DNA from: Pseudogymnoascus destructans
Taxonomy: Eukaryota > Ascomycota > Leotiomycetes > Thelebolales > Thelebolaceae
Assembly: GCF_001641265.1 (NCBI RefSeq)
Contig: NW_020167522.1
Location: 1,488,001 to 1,552,000 of the forward strand
Direction: 5' to 3'
Length of the DNA: 64,000 bases
This document shows positions 31,133-40,640 of this stretch, piece by piece (position 1 is the first letter of the stretch; the number at the start of each line of letters is the position of its first letter). A program made the translations under genes and the position numbers. Under the pieces are notes generated by a model that saw nothing but the letters and a program-made list of their open reading frames with translations, did not search any database and had not been told where the DNA came from.

Positions 31133-31607
31133 TGTAACGCTGACTTCTAAATGATAGAAGACACAGAGGTTCTCTTGCGTAAAGGTTTACTTATCAGAGG
31201 AGGCAGGGGATCAGACACAAAGGCTTCAAGTAACACGTTACTAGTATATAACAAATACTGTATTGAGTTGAGCACGAAGCTCCTATCTAAGGAAATACTA
31301 TCTACTTATATAGTGGCGTCGTGCCTAGTGGACTCTTGGGAACTCACTCGAGTCCTCGGAGTCCTGGACTCTTAGGACTCTTCTCATCATCCTGCGAGTC
31401 CATCACGTGCCTAGTGGACTCCTGGGAACTCACTCGAGTCCTCGGAGTCCTGGACTCTTAGGACTCTTCTCATCATCCTGCGAGTCCGTCACGTGATACT
31501 TTCGGAACTACTATTCCCCGCTGCCCCTCCAGGTACCAGGGCCGGTCTCATGCGACCTCCCTCCTTCCTGTCCTGTAGTTGGCCAGCCTTCTTGTTCCGT
31601 CGTAACA
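31133..31607 (-). repeat. 3' LTR of the Gypsy element
   Basis: 475 bp, TGTAACGC...CGTAACA in plus-strand reading. Contains two about 86-bp direct copies of a module rich in GGACTC/GAGTCC words (about 31324-31410 and 31411-31496), each ending in a CACGTG hexamer or close to it. The 73-codon frame across it is not a gene. Confidence 0.95.
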
Positions 31608-31623
31608 CTCGCTCCCTTCCCCT
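31608..31623 (-). promoter_or_regulatory. Polypurine tract
   Basis: AGGGGAAGGGAGCGAG directly precedes the 3' LTR on the element's sense strand. Confidence 0.8.
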
Positions 31624-31703
31624 GGGCATTCGTCTCGAATCCTATAAGTACGTCCATGTCCCCGGGACTCTGCTGCTCCTCAGCGAGTCCTTCAACATGC
31701 AAC

Positions 31704-32270
31704 ATGCCTACTGACACTGCCCGCAAACTCCAGGAACGCAACGATCTTGTCCGTCGAATAAAGAACCACGGATACGAACTACCCGAAATGGATTCTTGCT
31801 CGAACTGCGTGAGGCGAAACGTTACTTGCGTGTCGTCTCCAAATGATTCACGGCGGTGCGCTGAGTGCGTTCGTCGCAACTTGAAAGAAAAATGTGACTG
31901 TATGGGTCCTGAGCATCCCGACTGGGTGAAGCTCGAACGGGAGGAGGATCGCCTGGATCGCGAAGAGGAAGAAACCCTTTCGAAGTTACTTCGTCTGCGG
32001 AAGCAGAAACGCCTCATCCGAACCCGTGGTAAAGATATGCTCCGACGAGGTTTGAAAACCCTCGACGAGCTTGATGCGGCAGAGGAGGCCGAACGTGTGG
32101 CTGCTGAGAAGCGTGACGCTGTTGAGGTCGAGGAACAGGCAGTTAGCGCTGCCTCCTCGTCTGTGACCGGGACCCTCGCTTCCTCCGATCCACTGGCCTA
32201 CTCCCCTGCATCTTGGGATCAATGGCTGGCGGATGGCGGCGTCGATATTCCTCCAGCAGTTCTTTGCTGA
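31704..32270 (+). CDS. Antisense zinc-cluster protein of the Gypsy element
   Basis: 188 residues, starting at MPTDTARKLQERNDLVRR; an in-frame ATG 16 codons upstream is also possible but adds no recognisable sequence. Cysteines at residues 33-67 fit C-X2-C-X6-C-X9-C-X2-C-X8-C, the Zn(II)2Cys6 binuclear cluster pattern of fungal DNA-binding domains. They are followed by a long charged coiled-coil-like helix (LEREEDRLDREEEETLSKLL...EELEAAEEAERVAAEKRD type) and a Ser-rich tail. It runs opposite to gag-pol, its last 128 bases overlapping the 3' end of pol, and begins 97 bp inside the 3' LTR, which could supply its promoter. A decayed relative occurs at 7906-8480 next to another LTR, so the association is not a single accident. 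Function unknown; nucleic-acid binding is inferred. Confidence 0.7.
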   Translation: MPTDTARKLQERNDLVRRIKNHGYELPEMDSCSNCVRRNVTCVSSPNDSRRCAECVRRNLKEKCDCMGPEHPDWVKLEREEDRLDREEEETLSKLLRLRKQKRLIRTRGKDMLRRGLKTLDELDAAEEAERVAAEKRDAVEVEEQAVSAASSSVTGTLASSDPLAYSPASWDQWLADGGVDIPPAVLC

Positions 32271-35200
32271 TGTTCCTTGTTGGTTCCCACGAATTATCCG
32301 TAGGTTCGTAATTTTCCCATTTTATCAAAAACTCTTCTCGACGTCCTACTAACCTTTTGTCTAGGATCGCTTCGACCTCATATTCGATTATCTCATTCTC
32401 GGGTTGGAGTTCAGTGTCGGTCGCAATTGGGGTATTTCCTCTTGCTGGTTCCAGTAGTGAGACATGAAATACCGGGTGTAGTCTAGAGTTCCTGGGTAGC
32501 TGCAGTCTGTAATTAACTGAGCTGACTTTGTTCAATATTTTGAATGGTCCCAATTTCTTGAAGTCCAACTTTGTGCTTGGTCGTTTCGTTTTGATATGTT
32601 TCCGGAGTAGGTATACTTTATCCCCCTCCTTGAAGGCAGGTTCCATACTGCGCTTCTTGTTTGCGTATGCGGCGGATCGTTCATTTAAGAATTGGATGTC
32701 CGTCGCAAGTTGTTCGTGGAACGATTTCAGTTGTTCCACCACGATCAGGGCTTGTTCAGCTCGTGATTCATCCGGTCTTGGTTGCCTATATGCTTCTGGC
32801 TGGTAGCCGTAATTGGCAAAGAACGGTGAGACTTTCGTTGCTTCTGTCATCGCGCTGTTATATGCAAACTGTGCGATGGGTAAGATCTGAACCCAGTTAT
32901 CCTGTTGATGATTGACATAGCTTCGCAGGTACTGTTCAAGGGTCTGATTTAATCTTTCTGTTTGGCCGTCTGTCTGGGGATGAAAAGCTGTTGATAGCTT
33001 ATGATTTGTTCCCAGTAGCGCCATCAATGATTTCCAGAATTTCGAAGTAAAGAGCTTGTCTCTATCTGAGATGATTTCTTCTGGCATCCCATGATCGGCT
33101 AATATGACTCGAATGAAGGTATATGCGAGCGCCTCGGCGTCGCTAGCTTCTAGATATGGTATAAACTTCCCATATTTCGTGAGTCTTTCCGTGATGACGA
33201 GGATAGAGTCGTATTCTATTCCTGTTAACGGGTCCTTGGAGGGTGGAAGCTTGACGATGAAGTCCAAAGCTATTGATTTCCACGCTCCTTTTGGTACTGG
33301 TGTCGACTTGAGTTGTCCGTATGGCAGATGCCTATTGGATTTTGACTTGCTGCAAATGTCGCACTCTCTTACCACTGTCTCTACCTGCTTCCTCATACCT
33401 GGGAAGTAGTAGTGTCGAGTGATTCGTTCGAAGGTTCGTGTTACTCCCTGATGACCGTGTGCTGGTAACGAGTGTTGTTCTTGCACCAGCGGGCGTCTCA
33501 TTTGACTTGGGACATACACTAACCCTTTGTATCGAATCAATCCTTGTTCGTCGATGGCGAAGTCGCCTTCGACTTTGGACAAGACTCGCTTGGCGCATTC
33601 GTCTGTTGCGTAAGCTTTCTTGAGTCTTTCCTCGAGTTCTGTATCTTCGATGACTGAGATCGTCGCTAGTAACTCGTTGTACTGTATTCCTGCATCTGTT
33701 TTCTTCAGAATTGCTCTAGGTCTTTCTTCCTTTGGGCCGGCGTAGTCGGTCCGTCTGCTGAGAGCATCTGCTCTTGCATTCTCGGAGCCCTTGCGATAGG
33801 TTATCGTGAAGTTGTAGGCTGCGAGGGTTTCTGCCCAGCGGACTTGTCTGCGGTTTAAAACCTTGGTCGTGGTGAAGTATATGAGGTTCTTGTGATCCGT
33901 CCATACCTGCACAGGGTAGGTGGATCCCTCAAGATATACTCGCCACTGCTCAAAGGCAACGACAATAGCCAGTAGCTCCTTGTCGTGGATGTCGTAATTG
34001 AGTTCCGCGGGTGACAGTTTCCTAGAGTAGTACGCGATTGGTTTGAACTTACCGTTCTCGTCTGGTTGATTCAGACATGCTCCAATTGCGAAGTCAGAAG
34101 AGTCCGTTTCGAGGATGATCTTCTTTGCAGGGTCAAATGTAGCAAGGATAGGTGCTTCCGTGAACTTCGTCTTAAGTTCCTGGAAAGCAGCCTCTGCCTT
34201 GTCCGTCCATTTGAATTCGAGATCCTTTCTGGTAAGCTCCGTGAGTGGTTGAGCTACCTTGGAATATCCCGAGATGAATCTTCGGTAGAAGTTGGCGAAG
34301 CCTAGGAAGGCTTGCACTTCCTTGACCGTGGTCGGTGTTGGCCATTCCAACACTGCCGTTACTTTTGCTTGGTCCATCTTGATGCCATGCGTTCCAATAA
34401 TGTAACCCAAGAATTCGACTTGGTTTTTATGGAACTCGCACTTCTCTGGTTTGAGGAGTAAGCTGTACTCCTTTAGTTTCTTCAGGACAAGTTTGACATG
34501 CTTGACATGCTCTTCCTTGGTTGCTGAATACACCAGGACATCGTCTAAGTAGACAATGGTAAAGATGTCTAAGTATTCGTGCAAAGCATCATTCATCAGT
34601 CGTTGCATAGATGCGGGTGCGTTTGTTAGCCCAAAGGGCATGACTTGATACTCGAATAGGCCATAGCGGGTGCGGAATGCTGTTTTCCACTCTTCCCCAG
34701 CCTTGATTCGGATCAGGTTGTATGCTCCTCGCAGATCTAGCTTACTGAAGATCTTTGCTCCTTGAAATCTATCGTGTAGTTCGTTGATTAACGGCAGGGC
34801 ATACCTGTCCTTGATTGTGATGTTGTTCAACGCTCGATAGTCCACACATAACCGTAGGGAGCCGTCTTTCTTTGGTACGAAAAGCACCGGACTTCCTGCT
34901 GGTGATGTGGATGGTCTGATGAATCCTTTCGCTAGGTTATCATCGATGTACTCCTTAAGTACCTTCAGCTCCTTTTCCGATAGCTGATATATTGGTCCGA
35001 ACGGTGGACTCTTGTCTTTCTCCAAAGGTATCTCGTGATCCCATGGTTGGTGCTTAGGAAGCGCCTCGTTCTTAGGGCCTTCCTGGAATAATTGCTCGTA
35101 TTCCTTGTACTCCACCGGTATACTCGTCGGTGAGGATGCCTGGGCTAGGTCATCGAGCTCGGAGGTTGCACATAACTCCTTCCGGCCCTGGGAGGGTTTC

Positions 35201-35595
35201 TCCCGTTGTCGCGTGTCCGTCCGTTGTTCACACGCGCACTGGCTCATCACAACTTTCTCGTTCCACCAGTCGATCTGGGGGTTGTGTTTCTTGAGCCATG
35301 GCATACCAAGGATGCACGCATGGTTGTCCATGTGCACGATGTCAAACTGAATCGTTTCCTTGTGCCCGTGTAGCATGACCATTTCCAATGGGACCGTTTC
35401 GTGGGTCACCATTCCTTCATTAGTCGAGATGGGCTCTCCATCTACGACCATTAACGGGTATGGTTCGGTTTTCAATTGCGTCTTGAAACCTTGCGTGTCT
35501 GCTACTTTCTTTGTCATAAAGTTGCCCGTCGCTCCTGAGTCAATCATTGCTCGGAGGTGTTGCTGTTGTATCTTAGCGACCACATATAGTTGCAT
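32143..35595 (-). CDS. Gypsy Pol: protease, reverse transcriptase, RNase H, integrase, chromodomain
   Basis: 1150 codons from the first Met; the frame is open a further 26 codons upstream to the gag overlap. In order: aspartic protease (IDSGATGNFM, residues 17-27), reverse transcriptase (FSKLDLRGAYNLIRI, MPFGLTNAPASMQ, the active-site IVYLDDVLVYS), RNase H (LETDSSDFAIGACL, YSRKLSPAELNYDIHDKELL), integrase with HHCC finger (H...H...CDICSKSK) and the core (ALDFIVKLP, IISDRDKLFTSKFW, AFHPQTDGQTERLNQ), and a C-terminal chromodomain (YEVEAILDKR, EEFLIKWENY, NSWEP). Chromodomains guide chromovirus integration to marked chromatin. No frame break. The extreme C-terminus overlaps the antisense zinc-cluster ORF. 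Confidence 0.97.
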   Translation of the reverse strand: MQLYVVAKIQQQHLRAMIDSGATGNFMTKKVADTQGFKTQLKTEPYPLMVVDGEPISTNEGMVTHETVPLEMVMLHGHKETIQFDIVHMDNHACILGMPWLKKHNPQIDWWNEKVVMSQCACEQRTDTRQREKPSQGRKELCATSELDDLAQASSPTSIPVEYKEYEQLFQEGPKNEALPKHQPWDHEIPLEKDKSPPFGPIYQLSEKELKVLKEYIDDNLAKGFIRPSTSPAGSPVLFVPKKDGSLRLCVDYRALNNITIKDRYALPLINELHDRFQGAKIFSKLDLRGAYNLIRIKAGEEWKTAFRTRYGLFEYQVMPFGLTNAPASMQRLMNDALHEYLDIFTIVYLDDVLVYSATKEEHVKHVKLVLKKLKEYSLLLKPEKCEFHKNQVEFLGYIIGTHGIKMDQAKVTAVLEWPTPTTVKEVQAFLGFANFYRRFISGYSKVAQPLTELTRKDLEFKWTDKAEAAFQELKTKFTEAPILATFDPAKKIILETDSSDFAIGACLNQPDENGKFKPIAYYSRKLSPAELNYDIHDKELLAIVVAFEQWRVYLEGSTYPVQVWTDHKNLIYFTTTKVLNRRQVRWAETLAAYNFTITYRKGSENARADALSRRTDYAGPKEERPRAILKKTDAGIQYNELLATISVIEDTELEERLKKAYATDECAKRVLSKVEGDFAIDEQGLIRYKGLVYVPSQMRRPLVQEQHSLPAHGHQGVTRTFERITRHYYFPGMRKQVETVVRECDICSKSKSNRHLPYGQLKSTPVPKGAWKSIALDFIVKLPPSKDPLTGIEYDSILVITERLTKYGKFIPYLEASDAEALAYTFIRVILADHGMPEEIISDRDKLFTSKFWKSLMALLGTNHKLSTAFHPQTDGQTERLNQTLEQYLRSYVNHQQDNWVQILPIAQFAYNSAMTEATKVSPFFANYGYQPEAYRQPRPDESRAEQALIVVEQLKSFHEQLATDIQFLNERSAAYANKKRSMEPAFKEGDKVYLLRKHIKTKRPSTKLDFKKLGPFKILNKVSSVNYRLQLPRNSRLHPVFHVSLLEPARGNTPIATDTELQPENEIIEYEVEAILDKRLVGRREEFLIKWENYEPTDNSWEPTRNISKELLEEYRRRHPPAIDPKMQGSRPVDRRKRGSRSQTRRQR

Positions 35596-35672
35596 GCTGC
35601 CCGTCGTGGCGCATAGCTGGTCTGTACTAGGCCTCTTCGTGTCGCTCGCCGGTGGCCTACCGTCGAGGACTC

Positions 35673-37610
35673 CTAGTTTTTTGACTCGTCCGAGGAAGGA
35701 TAGTATTCATCCGTTTCCAATGGTGGTCCTTGGGGAGATCGTTTCCCTCGCTCTTCTGCTTCGTCTAGCAGATGTGGGTATTTCTTGTATACCTGTTCGC
35801 TTTTGATAGGCAAGTCCCCTTCAGACTGGCTTCGCCTGAGGGCGTGAACTTGCTCTGCGTCTCTGAAGTGTATCCTGGGCGAGGATCGGGGAAACAACTG
35901 ATTCTGGTGTTTCTTTTTCCAGTAGAGCTTGCAATCATCTTCGCTGCAATACTCCCAGTAGACATACGCGTGCCAGGGATGATCAGTCTCTGTTGCGTCT
36001 GTCATTGATAGTTCCCGCTGTCCTCTCACCCATGCACTATCTTCCCTCGGAGGCGTGGAGAACGTGTCTAGTTGCTCCATGGCTCTCCTTTCGATGCGTG
36101 GAGTGGGTCTCGCATTTTCCCGTCGGAGCATATCTCTGGCTTTCTCGTCGTACTTCTTCAGGGCTCTCCTGCGGTCCTGGTAGTAAATTTCGACGCTTTT
36201 CATATACTTCAGTTTAGCCATATGCTCGACATCCTTCTCCAGTTCTTCCGCTTCTTGGGCTTCCAACTTAGCTACGTCTTGGGACGTGCCAAGCAGCCTG
36301 CGGGTATTCGTTAGTTGGTCGTAGTATCTCCAGAGGTCATCCTTGCAGTCGTCCACCTTGCATTTTAACGGAAGTCCCTGTAACAGGTTCCCGTAGAGGT
36401 CTTTAAGCATGGGGATTTTCCTCTGGCCATTGGGCTTGTCTCGTTCGGCCCTAATCTTCGCGTGGGCGTGTTTTGCCATGCGTCTTACTACGTTCTTGCA
36501 CCGTGGACTCATTGGTTCCGTAGGTGCGAGTTCATCGAAGGTCTCCTGTTCCGAGACGGTGAACGATTCCGCCTCCGACCCTTCATCTGAGCTCTCGTCT
36601 TCTGGGGTGCTTTCGCCGTTTATTCCCCAGTCCTGTTTGCTCACAAACGTTGCATTCAACTGTCCTGTCCAGGTGGCATTGAGTTGTTTGCCGACTTTGC
36701 GTCCGCCGTTCCCTTTCTTTGGCTGTCTGCAGTCTCGGGCCATGTGGCCTGGCTTGTCGCAGTTAAAACAGAGTCGTTCCTTGAATTGTCTGTCTTTCTT
36801 AGGGTCACGGGGTCGTCCAGGTTTGAACGTGGCATCGAGTTCCATTGGGTCCGACCAACGGTTGTCTCGCGGGTGTTGATCCCGTCGTCTGCCCTCGTTT
36901 CCCCGGTAGGGGTAACTTTTCTTGGGCTTGTCATAGGTCCGACGTTCCTTCTGGAATTCGTATAGTCGATTGTCGATTCGGACCGTATGTTCGATTAGCG
37001 CTACCATGTCCGTTGGTTGTTGTTCCAAACGGGCAAGTTCCATACGTATATGGCTCTTCAGCCCACGTCGGTAGTGGCTGATGAGTGCGCTGGCGTCCCA
37101 TCCTGTCTGATTGCCGTATCTCTGGAATTCTGTGGAGTATGTGAGGGCGCTGCCAGTCTGCTTAAGTGCAAACAGATGGTCTTCTGCGGTCTTAATCTCA
37201 TCGATGTCTCCGAACATGCGTCGGATTTCCTTACAGAATCCATTCCAGCTGCCAAACATAGTCTGCGTAGTTGTCATGCTTCCATTGGTACTTTCATATT
37301 TGAAATAGTCCTTGAGGAATGGTTCGATCCATCGCAGGGCTTCCCCCCTAAGGTAGGATGCAGTCCACAGGGCATAGCTCTCCTGGGTGGGAAACTTCTC
37401 GTCGTTGAAGTGCTGGTACAGTTCGACCTGTAGCAAAAACACCTCAAGTTCCTTTCGGTTGCCGGAGTAAGTGTCGGGCAACTTGACGCGTAGAGTTTCC
37501 TTGAGTTCATTGACGGTGGGTGCATCGGGCATCTCTTCGTTCTCAGGCTTAGACCTCTGAGACGAAGTTGGCGTGGTGGGGGTTTTCCCCTTCGAACTGA
37601 CGACAGACAT
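35673..37610 (-). CDS. Gypsy Gag with zinc knuckle
   Basis: 645 residues from MSVVSSKGKTPTTPTSS. The middle has the capsid-like segment (LPDTYSGNRKELEVFLLQVE, ESYALWTASYLRGEALRW). The CCHC knuckle CFNCDKPGHMARDC lies near residue 290, preceded by Arg/Lys-rich sequence. The C-terminal 300 residues are acidic and helical, longer than in many Gag proteins. Frame intact. The last codons are part of a slippery heptamer for expression of Pol. Confidence 0.95.
   Translation of the reverse strand: MSVVSSKGKTPTTPTSSQRSKPENEEMPDAPTVNELKETLRVKLPDTYSGNRKELEVFLLQVELYQHFNDEKFPTQESYALWTASYLRGEALRWIEPFLKDYFKYESTNGSMTTTQTMFGSWNGFCKEIRRMFGDIDEIKTAEDHLFALKQTGSALTYSTEFQRYGNQTGWDASALISHYRRGLKSHIRMELARLEQQPTDMVALIEHTVRIDNRLYEFQKERRTYDKPKKSYPYRGNEGRRRDQHPRDNRWSDPMELDATFKPGRPRDPKKDRQFKERLCFNCDKPGHMARDCRQPKKGNGGRKVGKQLNATWTGQLNATFVSKQDWGINGESTPEDESSDEGSEAESFTVSEQETFDELAPTEPMSPRCKNVVRRMAKHAHAKIRAERDKPNGQRKIPMLKDLYGNLLQGLPLKCKVDDCKDDLWRYYDQLTNTRRLLGTSQDVAKLEAQEAEELEKDVEHMAKLKYMKSVEIYYQDRRRALKKYDEKARDMLRRENARPTPRIERRAMEQLDTFSTPPREDSAWVRGQRELSMTDATETDHPWHAYVYWEYCSEDDCKLYWKKKHQNQLFPRSSPRIHFRDAEQVHALRRSQSEGDLPIKSEQVYKKYPHLLDEAEERGKRSPQGPPLETDEYYPSSDESKN
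35676..35682 (-). promoter_or_regulatory. Minus-one frameshift site A_AAA_AAC at the end of gag
   Basis: On the sense strand gag ends TCA AAA AAC TAG, so the heptamer A AAA AAC is in the zero-frame register required for simultaneous slippage. The pol frame is -1 relative to gag and is open from the slip point into the protease. About 40 GC-rich bases follow (CCTC...GAGG can pair), a candidate stimulatory stem; its structure was not calculated. Confidence 0.8.
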
Positions 37611-37656
37611 GTTGCTTTGTGTGTAAGCCGGTACCTCGTAGAAGTGGTGCTCAAAG

Positions 37657-38131
37657 TGTAACGCTGACTTCTAAACGATAGAAGACACAGAGGTTCTCTT
37701 GCGTAAAGGTTTACTTATCAGAGGAGGCAGGGGATCAGACACAAAGGCTTCAAGTAACACGTTACTAGTATATAACAAATACTGTATTGAGTTGAGCACG
37801 AAGCTCCTATCTAAGGAAATACTATCTACTTATATAGTGGCGTCGTGCCTAGTGGACTCTTGGGAACTCACTCGAGTCCTCGGAGTCCTGGACTCTTAGG
37901 ACTCTTCTCATCATCCTGCGAGTCCATCACGTGCCTAGTGGACTCCTGGGAACTCACTCGAGTCCTCGGAGTCCTGGACTCTTAGGACTCTTCTCATCAT
38001 CCTGCGAGTCCGTCACGTGATACTTTCGGAACTACTATTCCCCGCTGCCCCTCCAGGTACCAGGGCCGGTCTCATGCGACCTCCCTCCTTCCTGTCCTGT
38101 AGTTGGCCAGCCTTCTTGTTCCGTCGTAACA
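37657..38131 (-). repeat. 5' LTR of the Gypsy element
   Basis: 475 bp, same module layout as the other LTR; by eye one C/T difference near 37676. Confidence 0.95.
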
Positions 38132-38168
38132 CAACATTCTGATTAGCCACATCATCGTTGTCATCATC

Positions 38169-38530
38169 ATGCGTCCATTCAGCACTTCAGCAAGGGCTCT
38201 CTTCAAAAAACTCAGCTTTCCGGTCGAAAGCATCCCTGCACCCCACAGATCTGCCTATGAAAAGTTTTTTGCTCCTGGTGGGGGCGCCAAACAGGTATGA
38301 GTTTCTATCTCTATATCAATAAATGGTCTTCTGACACGACCTTCCAGAAATTCGGGAGGATCAAATCTGCACTAGTGCGGTCTCGTGGTGGAAACCCAGT
38401 CCATCAGTCTTCATAAAATAAGGTGGACAAAGCTTGGATTATCAGCGTTTTCGTTGAAGGGGAGAAAGACAAGGCGGCCTGTCACATTTACGAGGACGGA
38501 ACGGGAACTAGTAGGAAGGGCGATCATCGG
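38169..38530 (+). CDS. Small unrecognised gene downstream of the Gypsy insertion
   Basis: The ATG at 38169 opens MRPFSTSARALFKKLSF, an Arg/Ser/Phe-rich start compatible with mitochondrial targeting, and runs 42 codons to AKQ. There a donor GTATGA (38295) is followed by branch CTGAC and acceptor CAG at 38347. Splicing there gives a 64-residue product ending at TAA 38414-38416. Past that stop the same frame continues NKVDKAWIISVFVEGEKDKAA...HRE, which looks coding, so the TAA may be a nonsense mutation (CAA to TAA) or lie in another intron. An alternative acceptor opens a different frame. No family recognised. The Gypsy element sits 37 bp upstream, inside the presumed leader. Confidence 0.4.
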
Positions 38531-38649
38531 GAATAATTAGCTGCCTTCTGTGCGTTTTGCCAGTATTAGATTACAGTTTTCACCGTAGCATATATCTCCC
38601 AATACGCAGAGAATTGGGCATCCCGTCCGCTCTGCCATACATGACCTTG
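38531..38649. other. Short spacer
   Basis: No feature identified. Confidence 0.3.
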
Positions 38650-40640
38650 CGATCGGTGGATTAGTAGTCATTTTTTATTTATTTTGTCCTTTCGTGCCTA
38701 CACCTCATTTCACTGTACGAATAAAAACTGTAAGAGATATATAAATCGTCGTCGGAGTCAGGTTCTATAGGTAATTGTGGTAAATCAGCCTCAGCTTCCC
38801 TTTTCTCTTCTTCAAGATAGTATTGGCGGTCTCTATATTCAATAAAGACATTGTGGAACTGCTGCTTAACCCTATTCTGTTTGACTTCTCCAGTACTGCT
38901 TGGCCAAAGACTGTTAAATACGTTAAGATTCATACGTGGATCGCAAATTGTAGCTACCCCTGAATGACTCCATTGTTGATTCGTAGCAAGCGTATAGTAC
39001 TCATTAAGCTTCTTATGAGCAGCGATACAAGCTAAAATCATTGATGATATACCAACTTCCTTCTGTAAAGCCTCAAGATTCTTTATCATCTTTAGATACT
39101 GAGAAATTGCGAAGTTGAGTGTTGGATATAAGCTTGCTTGTTGCTTTTGCGAAGGCTTAACAAATATAAAGAAGAAATTCTGAAGAGCGTGGAGCGTTAT
39201 CCAATCCTCTGGTGTAAGAGCGATATCTCTCATACTTAGATCCATTTTCTGAGTAGCACAGATCGCTGTAATTGGCGTCTGTAGCTTAATGACCATTGAA
39301 ACCGTTGAGTTCCACAGGGCTGGCATATCAAGTGATAGTTGTACCTTCTTAAGACCAGCTGCAATAGTCTGCTTTTGAAGAGCATCTTTTCATTGCCTTC
39401 GATTTCTGAATACATAGATATGTCTTTGTAGCTTACCAAGAGTATTCTTAACTTCAATATTAGTTTCAGAGCTTACTGGAATCCACGCAACTCCTTGCTC
39501 ACACCATCACTTTCAGCTTGCTCAGCAGGGTCTGCCTTTAAAGTCTTGAGAGCATCTTGAACAGCGATATTAATAATATGGGCTGTACATCGTACGTCTC
39601 CTTCCTTGACTCTAAATGTCCACGGCTGTTGTGTTGTAATTTCCTGGTCTCTGGCTATTTGCTCATATTCCGCAAGCATAACAGTATTAGATGAGGCATT
39701 ATCCCTTGTACAGGTAAAGACAGCTCCTGTAATACCCATATCTCCTGTTACAATTGCTAATTGTTGAGCTAGATATTTGCCACTATAGATAGGCTCTTGA
39801 AGATGTACAACGTCAAGTACTTTAGATTTCTGTTGCCATTTATCGTTGATCCAGTGTGCAGTAATGGCAGCGTAGTCTGTATAATTCCATGCAGACAATG
39901 CATCTGTCGTTATTGATATCTGGCCTCCTCTCTTAATATGAGAATGGAGCTCAAGTTGTAGCTGGCCTCAGTGATATGAGAACTGACGCTGTAGTTCTCC
40001 GTGTAGCGTATGAGCTGATATTGCCATAGTTGTTGGGCTTAAGAATTAAACTAATTCACATAATGAATAGCTTTCAACAAGGCGTATTGATAGGTTATTT
40101 GACACAATGAACTGTAGTAATAACTCCTTATACTTTGAAGGATTACCAGGTTGCTTTAGTAGAGCTGATGGGCGTGGGTTGAAGAACGATGATGTACTGC
40201 TTGATGCACTTGTCTCTTCTCATTTTTAAGGGCGTATGGTACTGTTGGATGCTTTAAGGAATAATGCCTCCATAGATTACCTGTCGACAATTGCTTTAGT
40301 CCTTGTGGCGGTAGTTATCCACAGCCTGGTTGTAGGCATATCATTTTTATGGTCGTCGGAGGCCGAGTATCAAGTAATTCCTGATGATATAAGCCCTTTG
40401 TGAAGAGCTTCGACGATGTTGGTGGTAGTACTACCCTTGGATGTTGAGGTAGATTAATCGATACGTCAACTGCTTCAACTGAAGGCTGAATAGGGGTAGG
40501 TTGAGGTGGAAGATGTGGTAACTATAGCTCTTCTATTTGAGAATAGCTCTCATGATCTGACGGCAAATCTGATAATTCTGAGTCGCTCATTTTTACTGTA
40601 ATTGTCACATTACGATAGTATTTGAACCAGTATTACAGAA
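38650..40640 (-). pseudogene. hAT transposase relic, leftward copy
   Basis: Starts MSDSELSDLPSDHESYSQ near 40589 on the minus strand. A BED-like finger (MICLQPGCG...NLWRHY) lies near 40300, followed by the blocks TAHWINDKWQQKSKVLDVVHL near 39840, FTCTRDNASSNTVM near 39720, DVRCTAHIINIAVQDAL near 39590 and WNSTVSMVIKLQ near 39310, with YTLATNQQW and a long C-terminal part to 38679. Several frameshifts and stops; the usual dimerisation motif at the end is not visible, so the 3' end is probably truncated. Closely related in layout to the rightward copy at 40931. Confidence 0.75.

Larger units (their letters stand above)
31133..38131 (-). mobile_element. Complete Ty3/Gypsy chromovirus, 6999 bp
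   Basis: Two 475-bp LTRs (31133-31607 and 37657-38131) enclose gag and pol on the minus strand. The target duplication CAACA is perfect at 31128-31132 and 38132-38136. By eye the two LTRs differ at one base (T against C, 20 bases from the TGTAACGC end), so insertion is recent. A purine-rich tract (AGGGGAAGGGAGCGAG, minus strand 31623-31608) abuts the 3' LTR as expected for plus-strand priming. The sequence after the 5' LTR (TTTGAGCACCACTTC) does not begin TGG, so I cannot name a tRNA primer. The element also carries an antisense zinc-cluster ORF. Confidence 0.97.

Noticed and set aside
31151..31375. A 73-residue protein repeated at 31151, 37699 and (reverse) 4682
   Set aside because: The three identical frames are simply copies of the same LTR segment; decayed LTRs of the family do not preserve the frame.
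32143..35595. Retroviral env or an animal-virus relation for the LTR element
   Set aside because: Gag-Pol order with integrase after RNase H plus a chromodomain is a fungal Ty3/Gypsy chromovirus; no envelope gene is present.
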